DNA from: Caenorhabditis elegans
Taxonomy: Eukaryota; Nematoda; Chromadorea; Rhabditida; Rhabditidae
Direction: 5' to 3'
Length of the DNA stretch: 64,000 nucleotides
NCBI RefSeq assembly: GCF_000002985.6
Contig: NC_003284.9
Span: forward strand, 744,001-808,000
Both the position numbers and the translations under genes were made by a program. Position 1 is the stretch's first letter. Each line of letters starts with the position of its first letter. Under the pieces are notes generated by a model. The model was given only the letters and a program-made list of their open reading frames with translations, did no database searches and was not told the DNA's origin. Shown in pieces: positions 11,801 through 23,270 of this stretch.

Positions 11801-14800
11801 AGCGGGGTAGGTCGCACTTCCTAGAACATGCCCACAAATATGATTAAATATAATTTTCAAATGTTTTATATTATTTTGCAAAATTTCAATCTAAAACCAA
11901 CCGTGCTTGGAGCAGAACTGCTTGGTGTTATAACCTCTCCTCCACCCATCGCCCAGTAATGTGTGTGAGCAATTTCAAGAACATGGAATACACTAGCAAA
12001 CCCGCAACATCCAGGAGTGTTGAATGACACCTCGATTCCTTCCAGACACGCTTTAAGGATTTTCACATATGCTTTGAACTGGCCTTTTGTCAATTGCTGA
12101 AAGTAAAAGGGAACTCATGAAAAAATAATATTCACCCCTCCCTCTTACCACTTCTTTGACATATTCATCTTCTGATAGTTTGACTTCTAACCCCAGATTT
12201 AATTTCGAGCAGACAAGTTCTCGAAGACTTTCATCCTCCATCAGCCGCTTCAATTTTGGAGCAGAAAACATTCCGACGCTCTGTCCCACTAACGCTTGAT
12301 CGCAGAATTCTTTCACGGTTTGCTGATTCTTGCTGAAACATATTATATAGTTTTTAATCCGCTGTTTTATGTAGATTTCAGTTTTTTTCAAATTGTAATT
12401 TTCTGTACCTCTGCTGATTTGCAGTTTGTTGACTTGTCGGATTCGGCTGGGTTTTTGATCTCACAATGTGCTGACTTTGTTCAATTCTATTTGCAAGGGG
12501 CTTCATTGTTCGCTCTTTGAGCGCCTGAGCCTTTGGAGCAGTTTTGTTGATTACTTGACTGAAAACACTTTGACTTTTCTCCGCGTATCCGTTGATTGCA
12601 TTCATTAACGAAGGTCCTAACACTTTCTCACCAGAGTCCGTTAGTGTGGTGAGTCCCTACAAATCATATTTGAACAATTTTGAATTTATTTACAGCTTTA
12701 ATGTTCTGAATACCGAACCTAATTTTTTAAAGCAAATCACTACTCACTTTCATTCTTAATCCAGATTTAATAGAACCCCTACTAGTAGGTGTATCGGAAG
12801 CATCACTTCCAGGATTATGAATTGTCTTTCTTCTTTGTGACACTGGAGTAGATTCATACTCAGAATCGCTCCCATGATCAAACGAGAATGCTCCTTGAGA
12901 ATTAGATTTTAGTGCTAAATTATCTGCAAGTCTTGCAAAGTCCGCTTCACTATCAACTGCTGACGTGGAAAGTGAAGAGTCCGGACTACTCCTTCCACTG
13001 CTCAATGAGCTGTCAATTGACACGACACTCTCGCTTTGTGGGAGTTCTAATGTCATTGGCTCTTTGTAAATGTAATTTACTTCGGCGAGTGGTTTGGTGA
13101 CTTCTCCTCCGGCATCTGAACAAAATGGGTTGTGCAACAAAATAAAGTATATAACCTTAAATTACCTGTAACTTGGTTTTCATCAAATACCAAATCATCA
13201 ATGCTATTGGAGTTTTCCGTAGAAGTTGCACTATCATCTTCATAGTCATCATTATCAATTTCAGCGTTGTACACACGAATGGCAGAGTCTAATGTGGAAT
13301 TGTTGGGGTACACCTGAAGCAAATACTTGTACTATAATTGGGTCTACAAGAAACCGGACTTACCATAAAATGAACAGGCATGAGTGATTCGCTGAACCAC
13401 TTCGGTTTATCGCCAACTTGCTCGGCACTCTCAATTCCCGCTTGCACTCTAACAAACGTCTCATTTTTGGGACAAAGACAACATTCTGCAAAATATTCCA
13501 CTGCTTGAGTTCGACACAGGTCAGTGATCAATTGTGTGCATTGCGGACGACTTCGAAGAAATGAGTCCGTTTGCAACGACACCACTGGCCTGGGGTAAAG
13601 CCGGAGGGTTCTGGTATGTTCACTGAAGTTTCCGAAAACATTGGCCGAGTTGAAGAATTGAACCTGGACAATGATGCTTTATTCAGATAGGTTTGAAAAA
13701 TATCATATACCATTGCAACTCGACATGCTACATCGACACTGTCAATGTCGATTCCAAAATCTGCATCTGTCACGCTGGTCTCATTGTCCACAGTCATAGT
13801 AGTCATTTTGTTAATGGCATTTTTCAGACGTTCCTGAAAATGCTAGTTTTTGAGATTAACCACCAACATACGAAACTATCAATATGCTACAAAATATATT
13901 CGAAAAAGGACGTCGTTTTTTTTTAAATAATCAGCTCACTTTCAAATGTGTGGCGTCTGGTTCAGGAAGATCGGGGATGTATAAATCATCTGGAACCTGT
14001 AGACAATTTGTGTCCAAGTCAACGAGAATGACATCTGACGGGAGCTCTCTAATTTTGCGATGATGGAAAAACGATGAAGGGACACCAATCAAAAACGGAG
14101 TCGGAGCAAGAAGAAGCTGCTCGGCGGATGGCATGTAAGCTGGCAGGAGAGGTATGACAGGAAACATGTATTCCAGTGGGTATAAAAGTGCTACTATGGA
14201 GAGTATGCACATGCTTACAGCGTTGTAGTTTCGGGATTGAATAACAATCTGAATAATGTTAACCTTTGTGAAAAAAAAAGTTTTTAGTTCAAAAATTACC
14301 TTAAACTCCAGCATTGCTGCGGTCAAAACACGAAGAGCCATGTCGATACCGAGGATTTCAAACGGAATGTGCAATGGGAAGTCGATTAGTGTGAATCTGG
14401 TATGATCCGGAAGGGCAAACTCAAAAACTTGTGACAGATCCATAGGCATCACCTGAAAAAAATGTTCTGTAGAACAGTTACTAGGCATCTAATAATTTAA
14501 TACATAGAACCTGTAGACATAAGTAGTAAAATGTGGCTAGGTTTTGCGAAATTGGATTTCAAGGTCTAATATATTTTTTGGAATTTAAAATGTATTGGAA
14601 GAATCTATATAATTCTAGATCAATTTAAAACATTTTCTTGCCTCAATTTGAACTTTGGTTTTTCCTGGAACAGGCACTGGGGAGCTTAACAACATTAAGA
14701 TCCATGTCTCAATCTCCTTAATTTCCTTCATCACCTCCGGTACAATTGGCTCATTATAATGACCTGTAAGTATTGCCCAAACGACGTCTCTGTAAATATA

Positions 14801-15701
14801 GAATTCATGACGATCGCCTCCTTCACAAAAATACTCACTTGAGCCCAGTCCGCTGTGCGGCTCTGTGATTGCTGCTGTCAATGATGCGCTTGAGAAGAAG
14901 AAGTACTTGATGAAAAATTGAAACGAAGGGATGGTGTGAAATAAAGCAGAGACTCGTCAATGAGACGTGGGAGTCGCGTCTGAATTGCAAATTTTTTAGT
15001 ATTATAGAAATATTACCACAGAGAATTAAAGAAGACAAAAAGATAACATACTTTTTGTGGTGAGCATCATCTGGAACCTTCTTGATTTCATCTTTAGGAG
15101 TTGAGCGTCTGTCGAAAGATTGGTAAAAATTAAGGCAGATTCCATATCGAACTTTTGCAGAGTCCTTTTCCGTCAGCATGAACACAAAAAATTGTGGATC
15201 ATTCCGTGCATTTTTGCGTAGACGTGCACCTGGAACATATGTATTCTAAATATTTGTAAGGTTGTGATAAAAAGTTCACCTCTGGGTTGAAAAAAACAAA
15301 TATTTCAAAATATAGAAAAACAACATTCCTCAATCTCAAAAAAAGTGAACCATGACATGGTAATTTTTTTGAATATTTTTTAGGGGAACAATTCTCCATG
15401 AAGACCAAATTAAATTATGAAGTGTAATATTAATTTTTTTTTTGAAATGGCATTTCAAACAAAACGACTCACTCGTAGTAGTACATCCTTCCGGTTGGCA
15501 AAACACAGTGACATCAGTTGGCAATATAAAATCTTTATGATCATCGGTTGGGTACCGTCTTAGAATTTCAGGATATGTGACTGTGGTGTCTGTAGTGGCA
15601 TCCGGGCTGCTTTGACTGGCTCCTCTAGTACGGTTTCGCTTTCCTACGACAACCAGAAAGTCAATCAGACGAGGGCATATCTCTTTTTCTTTGTCATTCA
15701 T
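8881..15701 (-). CDS. aex-3: AEX-3, MADD/DENN-domain Rab guanine-nucleotide exchange factor
   Basis: Orthologue of human MADD, an exchange factor for RAB-3 and RAB-27 (AEX-6) acting in synaptic and dense-core vesicle traffic and the defecation motor program (family knowledge). Twenty exons give 1,408 residues: 15701-15473, 15229-15052, 14979-14839, 14789-14642, 14452-14300, 14248-13940, 13833-13711, 13663-13364, 13313-13166, 13115-12748, 12656-12409, 12332-12149, 12096-11902, 11736-11223, 11176-11056, 11011-10687, 9917-9615, 9309-9195, 9144-9098, 8958-8881. Exons 1-3 hold uDENN, 4-6 the cDENN ([31 protein letters not shown]), 7-8 the dDENN ([13 protein letters not shown]). Exons 9-11 are Ser/acidic, exon 14 is Pro-rich, and exons 15-20 match the conserved MADD end ([18 protein letters not shown]). 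Intron 4 has a GC donor. An acceptor-like AG lies 32 bases before the ATG. The last two short exons are the least certain. Confidence 0.93.
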
Positions 15702-16651
15702 TTTTTATTAGGATAGGTACATTGGTGCAAGCCTGGACAAATTTTGAAAAAGTTAGAAAAAAAATCCAAGATACAAAATGAAGAAAAAAAAGTATGCTCT
15801 AAAAAAGTTTTTTTTTTTAATTTAAAAAAATAGAAACAATAAGAGGTAGTTATTTTAATTTTTCAAATATTTGTTGTGTAACTGTTTACATGATAGATTA
15901 CAAACGAAATTTTAAGTAAGGTTTAATATAAAATTTCATAATAGTAAAATATTACTTTTTTTTAAATTTCAGAAACTAGACAGATAATTTCTAGAAATTT
16001 TGAGTGTATAAACTATATATTTCAGAATAAACTATAAAGGTTTTTTTTGCAATTTTCACAAAACGGAACAGAAGAAATTAATTTTGTGAAAAATTGTTAG
16101 AGAATACATTACATTTTTTCTTAATACAATAATCTCAAAATTTGTTTAAAATTATTTAAATAAAATTCACAACATATAACCACATCACATACTTTTTCCA
16201 AGTTATATTATACAAAATTTCAATATACTTAACAGTTGAGTTATTTATAATTGCTAGTCTATGCTTTGTTTTTAAATTTTACATATTATTAGTCTCATCT
16301 AAAACCTTAAATTATAAAAAAACGAGTGACGTCAAAAATTGCGATTTGTTAAAAAAAGATGACGTTGGGTTCGAAAGAATAATTGATGGCCGGAACGTGT
16401 GTCAAACGCACTTTTCCATTGGGGAAGAATGTAAAAAAGGAGCATTTCGCAAGAAAATCAGAACATATTTTCTGACTTTAAATTTGGACTTCATTTGACT
16501 GGAATTTGAGTTTATATAAAAATGAAACTATAAGATTAAGCAACAAATCACAATAATAAAAAAGCTAAAATATTGGATGTCGTGGGAAGAAAGAGAGGAA
16601 AAAGGGAGGAAAAAAGAGGAAGAACAGAATGAAGCAGTGGAGGTGCAAGAG

Positions 16652-16671
16652 CCCCCCCCCCCCCCCCCCCC
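16652..16671. repeat. Poly-C tract of 20 bases (poly-G on the - strand)
   Basis: An uninterrupted run of 20 C, about 950 bases upstream of the aex-3 start codon. Long G runs of this kind can form G-quadruplexes; in C. elegans they are the sites deleted when the FANCJ-like helicase DOG-1 is lost (established). A second run of 17 C lies at 55794-55810. Confidence 0.95.
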
Positions 16672-17202
16672 ATGTGATGGAGAAGTGTGTAGACCAAAAA
16701 GGGGCATAGGAGGCCGATGAGAGAAGAGACGTGTGTATGTGTGTGCATGTGTATTCCTTCTCATTCTCTTTTCCCTTTTCTGTTTCGCCCCCTCGCTGCT
16801 ATTTTTGAGAGGAGTGAAACGAATGGATGGCAAGAGAGGGAGGACGAAGCAAAGAAGTGAAGACTGAGTTCCAAATCAATAGAGGGAGAGAAAAACAGAG
16901 AGATATACACGACAAAACATATAAGTTTGTTATTATGGGATACCAAATTCCCAATTTGTCCAACTTATAAATGTGGGAACACTTTTTGTATCGTTTTTCA
17001 CATGGAGAATTGAAGCGGCAGTTTTTGTGGAAGCTTTGTATTTGAAAAAAAAATTCAGGTTTCAAAATTTTAAATAATGTGTTTTACATACTCAAGTACC
17101 TATAAAGCAAACGTTTATATACTGACATGATCGACATCAAAATTAAAAAAAAAAATGAAAGAACTACTCACAAATATGCAATTGAAGTTTTTTTTATTTT
17201 AA

Positions 17203-17650
17203 AGGTAGAGCAGCGCCAGTGGGGAAACTGTTAAAAACTACTCCAATGGTGCCAAAATGACCAAATATCATTTGAAACTCTCCAAAAAATTTTTGAAATT
17301 TTTTTATTTATTGTCAAAAAGTGACAAAAAGTGACAAAAACAAATTTATTTTTTACTTGTTTTATACTTTAATTTTGTTTTTATTATTTGTATTAAAACA
17401 TTGTAGGGGTCGGAGCATTTGAAATTTCTTTGGATTTCCTCAAAAGCTCATACTTTTTATAATTTTGGTAATTTGTGAAAAATTTTGACCGGAAATTATG
17501 ACAAATCTAAATTTTTTTGGTATTTTTATTATGATACTTGGTCATTTTGGAACATTATAAGTGTACTTAGACAAAATTATAAGCTATTTATTCACAGTTT
17601 ATTTATTCTTTTTTTTTCAAATGCTCCATCAGTCAAATTGAAATTATTTG
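17203..17650. repeat. Degenerate foldback repeat (CCAAAATGACC family), copy 1
   Basis: The left arm has GGTAGAGCAGCGCCAGTGGG and then GTGCCAAAATGACCAAATAT. The right arm carries the reverse complement (GATACTTGGTCATTTTGGAA, near 17533). An internal pair, GGAGCATTTGAAA (17412) and TTTCAAATGCTCC (17617), is also inverted. Related sequence occurs at 43183-43433 and 54655-54930. It looks like an old non-autonomous transposon. Confidence 0.6.
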
Positions 17651-17741
17651 AAGTGTCAATTGACCATTATAGAATGTTGGAATGTTATTCATTGTAAACA
17701 TTTAGGGGAACAAGTGATACACAAGTACCAAATATAATAAC

Positions 17742-17846
17742 TACCGTAATTTCTCTATTAGTCTTGCTTGCAAAATTAATTTTCGCATTGCTCGTAGGGG
17801 GTGCAAGACTAATAGAAGCTGCAGGACTAATAGAGGAAATACGGTA
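17742..17846. repeat. Short palindromic repeat with TACCGTA ends
   Basis: The left end is TACCGTAATTTCTCTATTAG and the right end is its near-perfect reverse complement (CTAATAGAGGAAATACGGTA). An inner repeat of the motif (TGCAAGACTAATAGAAG) precedes the right end. The unit is 105 bases, non-coding, and of miniature inverted-repeat type. Confidence 0.75.
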
Positions 17847-19573
17847 TATAGTTGTACGTTATAAATTTTTCAAAAGTTTTCAGCTTTTGAATGCCAATTC
17901 AGCGTGGCTGCTCATTAGGAAACTACTGAATTTATACATGAGAATAATAATTTTTTAACGAATATACTTGCAAAAAAAAAGTGTTGTCTCGCACCTTTTT
18001 TTTCTCTTCTGGGGGTTTCCGAAGATTTTGGATATTCAATATGTAATTTCAAATATGAAGTCTCTTCAACGAAGAAAATATCAAACAATTTATTTCAGGT
18101 GCTGAAGCTGGGAAATATAATATAAGAAAAACGGGAAACCCCCGTTCACATTGACAATTATGGCTGAATGTACATACCCGAATTTGAGTTAGTTTCGCGC
18201 GCGAATGATGTTTTGCGGAAATTCAATCTTATTGTTTTTTGTACATATATATGCTTATTGTGATTGATTTCTTTATATTTTGTTGATAGTTTTCTATATA
18301 CAGAAAGTTTTCAAATATTTTTCAAAAATGAACCTCTTTCTAAAAAATAATGGACCTTCTGGAAATTTTTCTAAAAATTCATGGCGATTCAAATTTCATT
18401 TTTTAATTGAATTTTCATTACTGAAAACGGACTTTTCTCGGTTTTTTTCTTCAATTTTTGAAACGTGCTGAAATGTACTATTCAATAAAATCCAATAATC
18501 CTGAAAAGTAGACCACAACGTAGCACACACGAGTAATTAGCGTGTTCCCTTTTTTTGTTGGTCTCTGAAATCGTGGCAATACGTGGATTCAAAAATTCAT
18601 AAAATATGACGTCACAAATTTTTACATAGTGCAATTTTCATTTAAAAAATCATCGTGGCGTCAAAGCATTAAAGCCATGTGGCGCCCTAATTTCCAGAGG
18701 TCAACCTAAGATGGGACAATCTAAATACCCATAACCACAAGAAAGTAGAAAAAAAAATGGATTGTATTATTATGTTTGTCCATATAAAAAGATAAATAAA
18801 AATTAGAATTATTGACCAAATTAGTTTGTTTTTTTTTAAATAAGTAGTCTAGTATACTTGTAACTATATATTTTTCTAACGCCTACTACAAATGACGTCA
18901 TATTCAATTTCAGCTGCCTTAAACAAATGACATTTTTTACGTTTCGTTCATATAGCCTATTTCACGTTTTTGCCTACTATTCTAGATTTTGGAACTTATG
19001 TTTTTTTTTAAACGAAAGTTATAAGTACCTCAATATTAAACAGGAAATTATAAATTTAAACATATCTCTACAATAAATGTTAGCATTCGGCTTATAAACA
19101 ATTTGTTTATGTTTTTATCAAATAAAAACAGTGTATATTTAAATAAAGGATTATTTCTATTTGATTTCCACAATCGCGGGAAACCTCTGAACATTAAATC
19201 ATAATTTTTGATCTACATGAGAAGCTTCTACTTTGTTTTTATAGAGCTAAGAACGAGTCAATGAAAAAATTATATTGTTAGATGAAGATTGTTTTCCTAA
19301 AAGTTTCGATGTGATTTTCATAATATATGTAAATCTGCTAAAAACAAAATTTTCCACGATTTCTTGTACTGGTCGCAATTTGACCACCATTTATAACATT
19401 CCAGTCTACTTTCTTCTTTGTTTTCACCCATTTTTCTGACGTATTATATAATCAGAAAAAAATACAATATATTGTGCGAAAATTAAAGAATTGTAATCAG
19501 TCACAAAATACCTCAACTAAGACACATTATTCTGCTGCTCTCATCGTCTCACGCACTCTTTGCGCGTAAGGTG

Positions 19574-19587
19574 GTCTCCATGACAAC
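19574..19587 (+). promoter_or_regulatory. X-box, DAF-19/RFX binding site of dyf-11
   Basis: GTCTCCATGACAAC matches the nematode X-box consensus GTHNYYATRRNAAC at every position. It ends 181 bases before the dyf-11 ATG, in the range usual for ciliary genes under the RFX factor DAF-19. It is the clearest regulatory site in the window, and its match to the identity of the downstream gene supports both calls. Confidence 0.9.
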
Positions 19588-19768
19588 GTGCCCCCTGCCT
19601 CAACAACTCGCCACACAGCGCCACCTGATATTAGCGTGCTCTCTCTCTCTTGCGTGTATTACCGCTGTTTCATTCCTCTTTTTTGTCAGCATTTTTCACC
19701 TTAATATTGTTTTTCATGTATTTCATGTTTTTCGCAACTTGTAATGAGATTTTTGCAGTAAAAGTGCG

Positions 19769-22650
19769 ATGAGCGTTGAGGAAACTCGGGAAATTCTTGA
19801 GAAAGTAATTCAAAAACCACAACTAACTGATCAACTGCTTTCACGACCACCATTCAAATTTATTGTTGATATAGTTAGCAATGTGATAAAGTCTACGGGG
19901 TATTTGAAGGTGGGTATTTGAAAATTTTATTCATAATAAAAAATTATGCGCGAAAATGTAGATTTTAAGAAATGTAATGTGGTATGAGAAAAAAAGAGAA
20001 AAAACCAGTGCCCAACTTTAGTTTTAAAGTTTTCGTTTGTCAGTGATGCGAAGTTTTTGGTCAGTGCTGTGCCAAGTTACTCAGTGCTGTGCCAACTTGG
20101 TCAGCGCATAAATTTTCGCTAAATTTTCATTTTAACAGACTGACTTCACCGACGATGAAATAAAGTCCGCTGGCAACGACAAAAACACCAAAACTGCCTT
20201 TCTTGACAAGCTGATCAAGATTCTAGATGACGGAAGTCTCAAAAACGTCAAAGCCGCCAAAATAATATCGGGGAAGGACGCGGAAGAAACCAACAAAGTG
20301 AGTTTACATTCTATTAACAAGAAATATCTGTAATGAAAAAAGAAGGCGCAGAATTTTAAACAGAATTTACAATTCGATGTGAAGTCGCTTCAATCAAATT
20401 TTAAAAAATCTGGTCAATCAGAAATTTTTTTTTAACTTAAAAAAAAAATTCGATTTCTTCCGTAAATTATATCAAACTAAATTAGTGCCCTAATCATTTT
20501 TTCTATTTAAATTTTCTGATTTTTTGTGATAAAAATATGCTTAATAGTAAGATAAAGTATTTAAGCCGTTTTCAACTTGGTCAGTGCATTACCAGATTGG
20601 TCAGTGCTACACCAAGTTAGCCATTGCTTTCGCTCGTCTCAGTTCTTAGTGCTTTTTTTACCTTTTACATTTATTCAGATGCTGCAAATGTTGGGAACAA
20701 ATGCTACGAGTTTCAATTCAAGGAATGGTACCGGAGAGGAGAAAAAGAAGAAAAAAGTAAAGAAAGAGGACAAAAAGGGAGATGAAGAAGAGAAGTCAAC
20801 TACTAAAAAACGTAGCAGTAAGAAGGTAGAGTGCACTTTTAAATATTTGTTTCCCCATAAACTCAGTTTTATCATTTTAAGGAAACGCATGAAGAGAAGG
20901 AAAAATCGGAGAAGAAAAAATCTGCAGAAGAGAAAGAGAAGAAGAAAAAGTCTTCGAGTTCAAAAGAACGGCATAAGTCTAGTGACAGGTCTAGCGAAAA
21001 GTCAAGCGAAAAGTCCAGCAAGGAGAAAAAGAAGGAAAAGAGCACAACAGACGAAAAACCCAAAAAGAGCAAAAAAGACCCGAGTGAACGGCATTTTAAA
21101 CGACAAGACTCAATGATTGCTGTGAATGGAGATGCACCGGATACTCCGAACAATGAGAATGGAGATGAGGGTTATGACGATCATGAGATTTCTGAACCAA
21201 CTGTTATATCAAATATGGAAACTGATTTGTCAGCTCAATCACTACTGATCCAACAGCCAGTGACGTCACCCTTGAAAACTGATGATAGTGGGATGGGTGA
21301 GAGCCCGAGAATGATCAAGCCCGAAGATAGACCCCCGTTGATAAGGTAACCTCTTACGGATTGGGTTTATCTTCAGTTCATTTTAAAAAATGTAGTGCAC
21401 ACTTAAATAATTTTCTGAAATTGAATTATCCGGCAAATTTTTGGCTTCAACATTGTTGGTTTACTCCTTCTTTGACCAACATTTTTTCAAATTCTAGAAT
21501 AAGTTGTCAAAGTGAAATTTACACTGAGATTGAGATGATGATACACACAGTTTAATCAGCTTTTGACATAGAAAATTCCAGACCAATGACTGGTGCTGGA
21601 GGTGGTAGACCTATGACATCAATGGGAAGACCCGGAACCGCGGCTTCAAGGCCAGCGCCTCCAAAACTGAAAAAGAAACAAATTGCGACTGTTGACTCAA
21701 CGCCACAAGTGGTAATAACATTGTTAATCAGTTTATTAATTCAATTTTGATACCACTTTAGGTAGTCGAACTCAAATCGGAAATCATCAGCGATGCTCCA
21801 AAAGTGGAAACCGAAGACGATAGCAATTTTATAATGGAAAATGACGAGGAAGATGGTGATAGAACCGCTAGAATTGAAGATTTAGTTGATGAAGAAGATA
21901 GAGGAGCTTTGGTGCAAAAAATCATGGAGACGAAGGCTGAAATTGAAGATGGAGGAGGACAGGATCAGGTTGAAGAGTCCGATGCTGATAAAATTATGAC
22001 AGTTGAAAGAGAAAAGATGAAGCAACTGCAGGAGAAGCTTCAGGATTTAACAAGATCTGCTTATCCGCTAGCAAGGCTTTTTGATTTTGCAAATGTGAGT
22101 TTAATGAATTTCAGACAGTTTGAAAAACTTGGAAATGCCCGAAATTTTCCGGGCTCCTACGAATTTATACAGACAACGGAAGATGCTAGGGCTTTCAAAT
22201 GAAAGTTGTTTTGGATGATGTATTGATACATACCGTATTTTCTCACTACCTTTGCACTACTTTACTTTGACAGCTTATGCATATCGTGAATTTTTTTTAA
22301 TCAACATTTTTTAATTGGGGTTTTTTTTATATTTAATTTCAGTGCACGTAAGTACTATTTTACACATAAAATCAATTTTTTGACATTACATTCGTTATAA
22401 AAAATATATTTTTCAGGACGACATCGAATCAATGATTAAAGAACTGGAGCGATGGAGAAGTGAGCAGCGACGGAATGAGCAAGAGGATCAGAACAAAAAA
22501 GCGGCAGGATTCGGAGACAGCAGTAGACTCTACAACATCATCGCAAACTTACAAAAAGAAATCAATGACACGAAAGAAGAATTGAGCAAGGCTAGAGGAC
22601 GAGTTCTCAACAATGAAAAACGCATTCAACTATTCATTTCCAATGTTTGA
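19769..22650 (+). CDS. dyf-11: DYF-11, IFT54/TRAF3IP1 intraflagellar transport protein
   Basis: Orthologue of human TRAF3IP1 (MIP-T3), an IFT-B subunit needed for sensory cilium assembly. Seven exons give 535 residues: 19769-19909, 20139-20297, 20679-20825, 20882-21345, 21582-21711, 21762-22094, 22417-22650. Residues 1-100 form the conserved N-terminal calponin-homology-like domain (LLSRPPFKFIVDIVSNVI, then FTDDEIKSA and KAAKIISGKDAEETNKMLQM). Residues 115-205 are Lys/Glu/Ser-rich low complexity, as in all family members. An acidic linker follows, and the last 150 residues are a predicted coiled coil (from EREKMKQLQEKLQDL, then DIESMIKELERWR to the end). ATTTTTGCAG just upstream of the ATG suggests trans-splicing. 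The gene is X-box controlled. Introns 1 and 2 carry CAGTGC motifs. Confidence 0.95.
20036..20108 (+). repeat. CAGTGC motif cluster in dyf-11 intron 1
   Basis: Four tandem degenerate units of about 20 bases: TTTGTCAGTGATGCGAAG, TTTGGTCAGTGCTGTGCC, TTACTCAGTGCTGTGCCAAC and TTGGTCAGCGCAT. A second cluster of two or three units lies in intron 2 at 20572-20622 (CAACTTGGTCAGTGCATTAC and GATTGGTCAGTGCTACACC). Confidence 0.75.
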
Positions 22651-22714
22651 TCTTTCAGTTTTCCCTATTCAGAAGGAGATTTTCATTTTATTGAATTAAA
22701 TGAAAAGATAAACA

Positions 22715-22720
22715 AATAAA
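22715..22720 (+). terminator. dyf-11 polyadenylation signal
   Basis: AATAAA 65 bases after the dyf-11 stop codon. Confidence 0.7.
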
Positions 22721-23270
22721 TTATTTTATATTACTTAGAGCTTTGATACAATGTTACAAATTCGAATGAAAATTGAAGTTGCACCAATATGTTGTTGTAA
22801 CTAAAACTAAAACTAAAATGTAACTAAAATGTTGTAACTAACAAAATGTTTTGTTTAGGTCCAACACTATTTCTTATTGGAGACAAAGTGGAGGAAATTT
22901 CCAATGCCACTCCTTAGCTAATTAATTATTAATTGTCTAAAAAGTCCTTTTCAGGATTAGTTTTAAATTCCCGAGCGTTCAACACTTTTTTTGATTGACA
23001 ATGGCTTTTTCAAATTTACAATCAAGTTTATATCAAGTTTATAATTTATTTGTAACCCAAACAAAGAAAAAGAAACGTTTTTAACAGACCAGTTTGTTGG
23101 AATAACACAAAACTCAAGACGGATGGGATAAAAAAGTTGAATTAGTGCCCGATGGGCAGTCATTCGATGGTTTTGAAAAGAAAAAAGAACCCGCATGGGC
23201 AATGCAAAAAGGAAAAATGAACATTTTGATAAAATTACAATAACTTAAAAAACAACGAAGGAGCATTTCC
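22721..23270. other. Convergent intergenic region, dyf-11 / trap-2
   Basis: Both genes end here. A short tandem of AACTAAAA-type units fills 22797-22855. TTTATT at 23045-23050 is a poly(A) signal on the - strand that could serve trap-2. No gene is seen. Confidence 0.55.

Larger units (their letters stand above)
15733..19573. other. Divergent intergenic region between aex-3 and dyf-11
   Basis: About 4 kb with no supported gene. It should hold the aex-3 promoter on its left side and the dyf-11 promoter at its right end. It contains the poly-C tract (16652-16671), two foldback repeats (17203-17650 and 17742-17846), and a pair of related motifs GGGGGTTTCCG / CGGGAAACCCCCG at 18011 and 18131. A purine-rich strand (16565-16650) flanks the poly-C tract. 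ORFs near 16528-17065 are low-complexity by-products of these tracts. Confidence 0.5.

Noticed and set aside
16528..16833. - strand ORFs with a poly-Gly run
   Set aside because: They read through the poly-G tract and purine-rich flank; tract length changes would shift them.
20577..21116. Long + strand ORF beginning in dyf-11 intron 2
   Set aside because: It starts in intronic repeat and, after exon 3, reads exon 4 in the wrong frame; the spliced frame matches the IFT54 family.
22343..22347. Five-base microexon between dyf-11 exons 6 and 7
   Set aside because: It has an acceptor and a GTAAGT donor, but including it breaks the frame to the coiled-coil exon.
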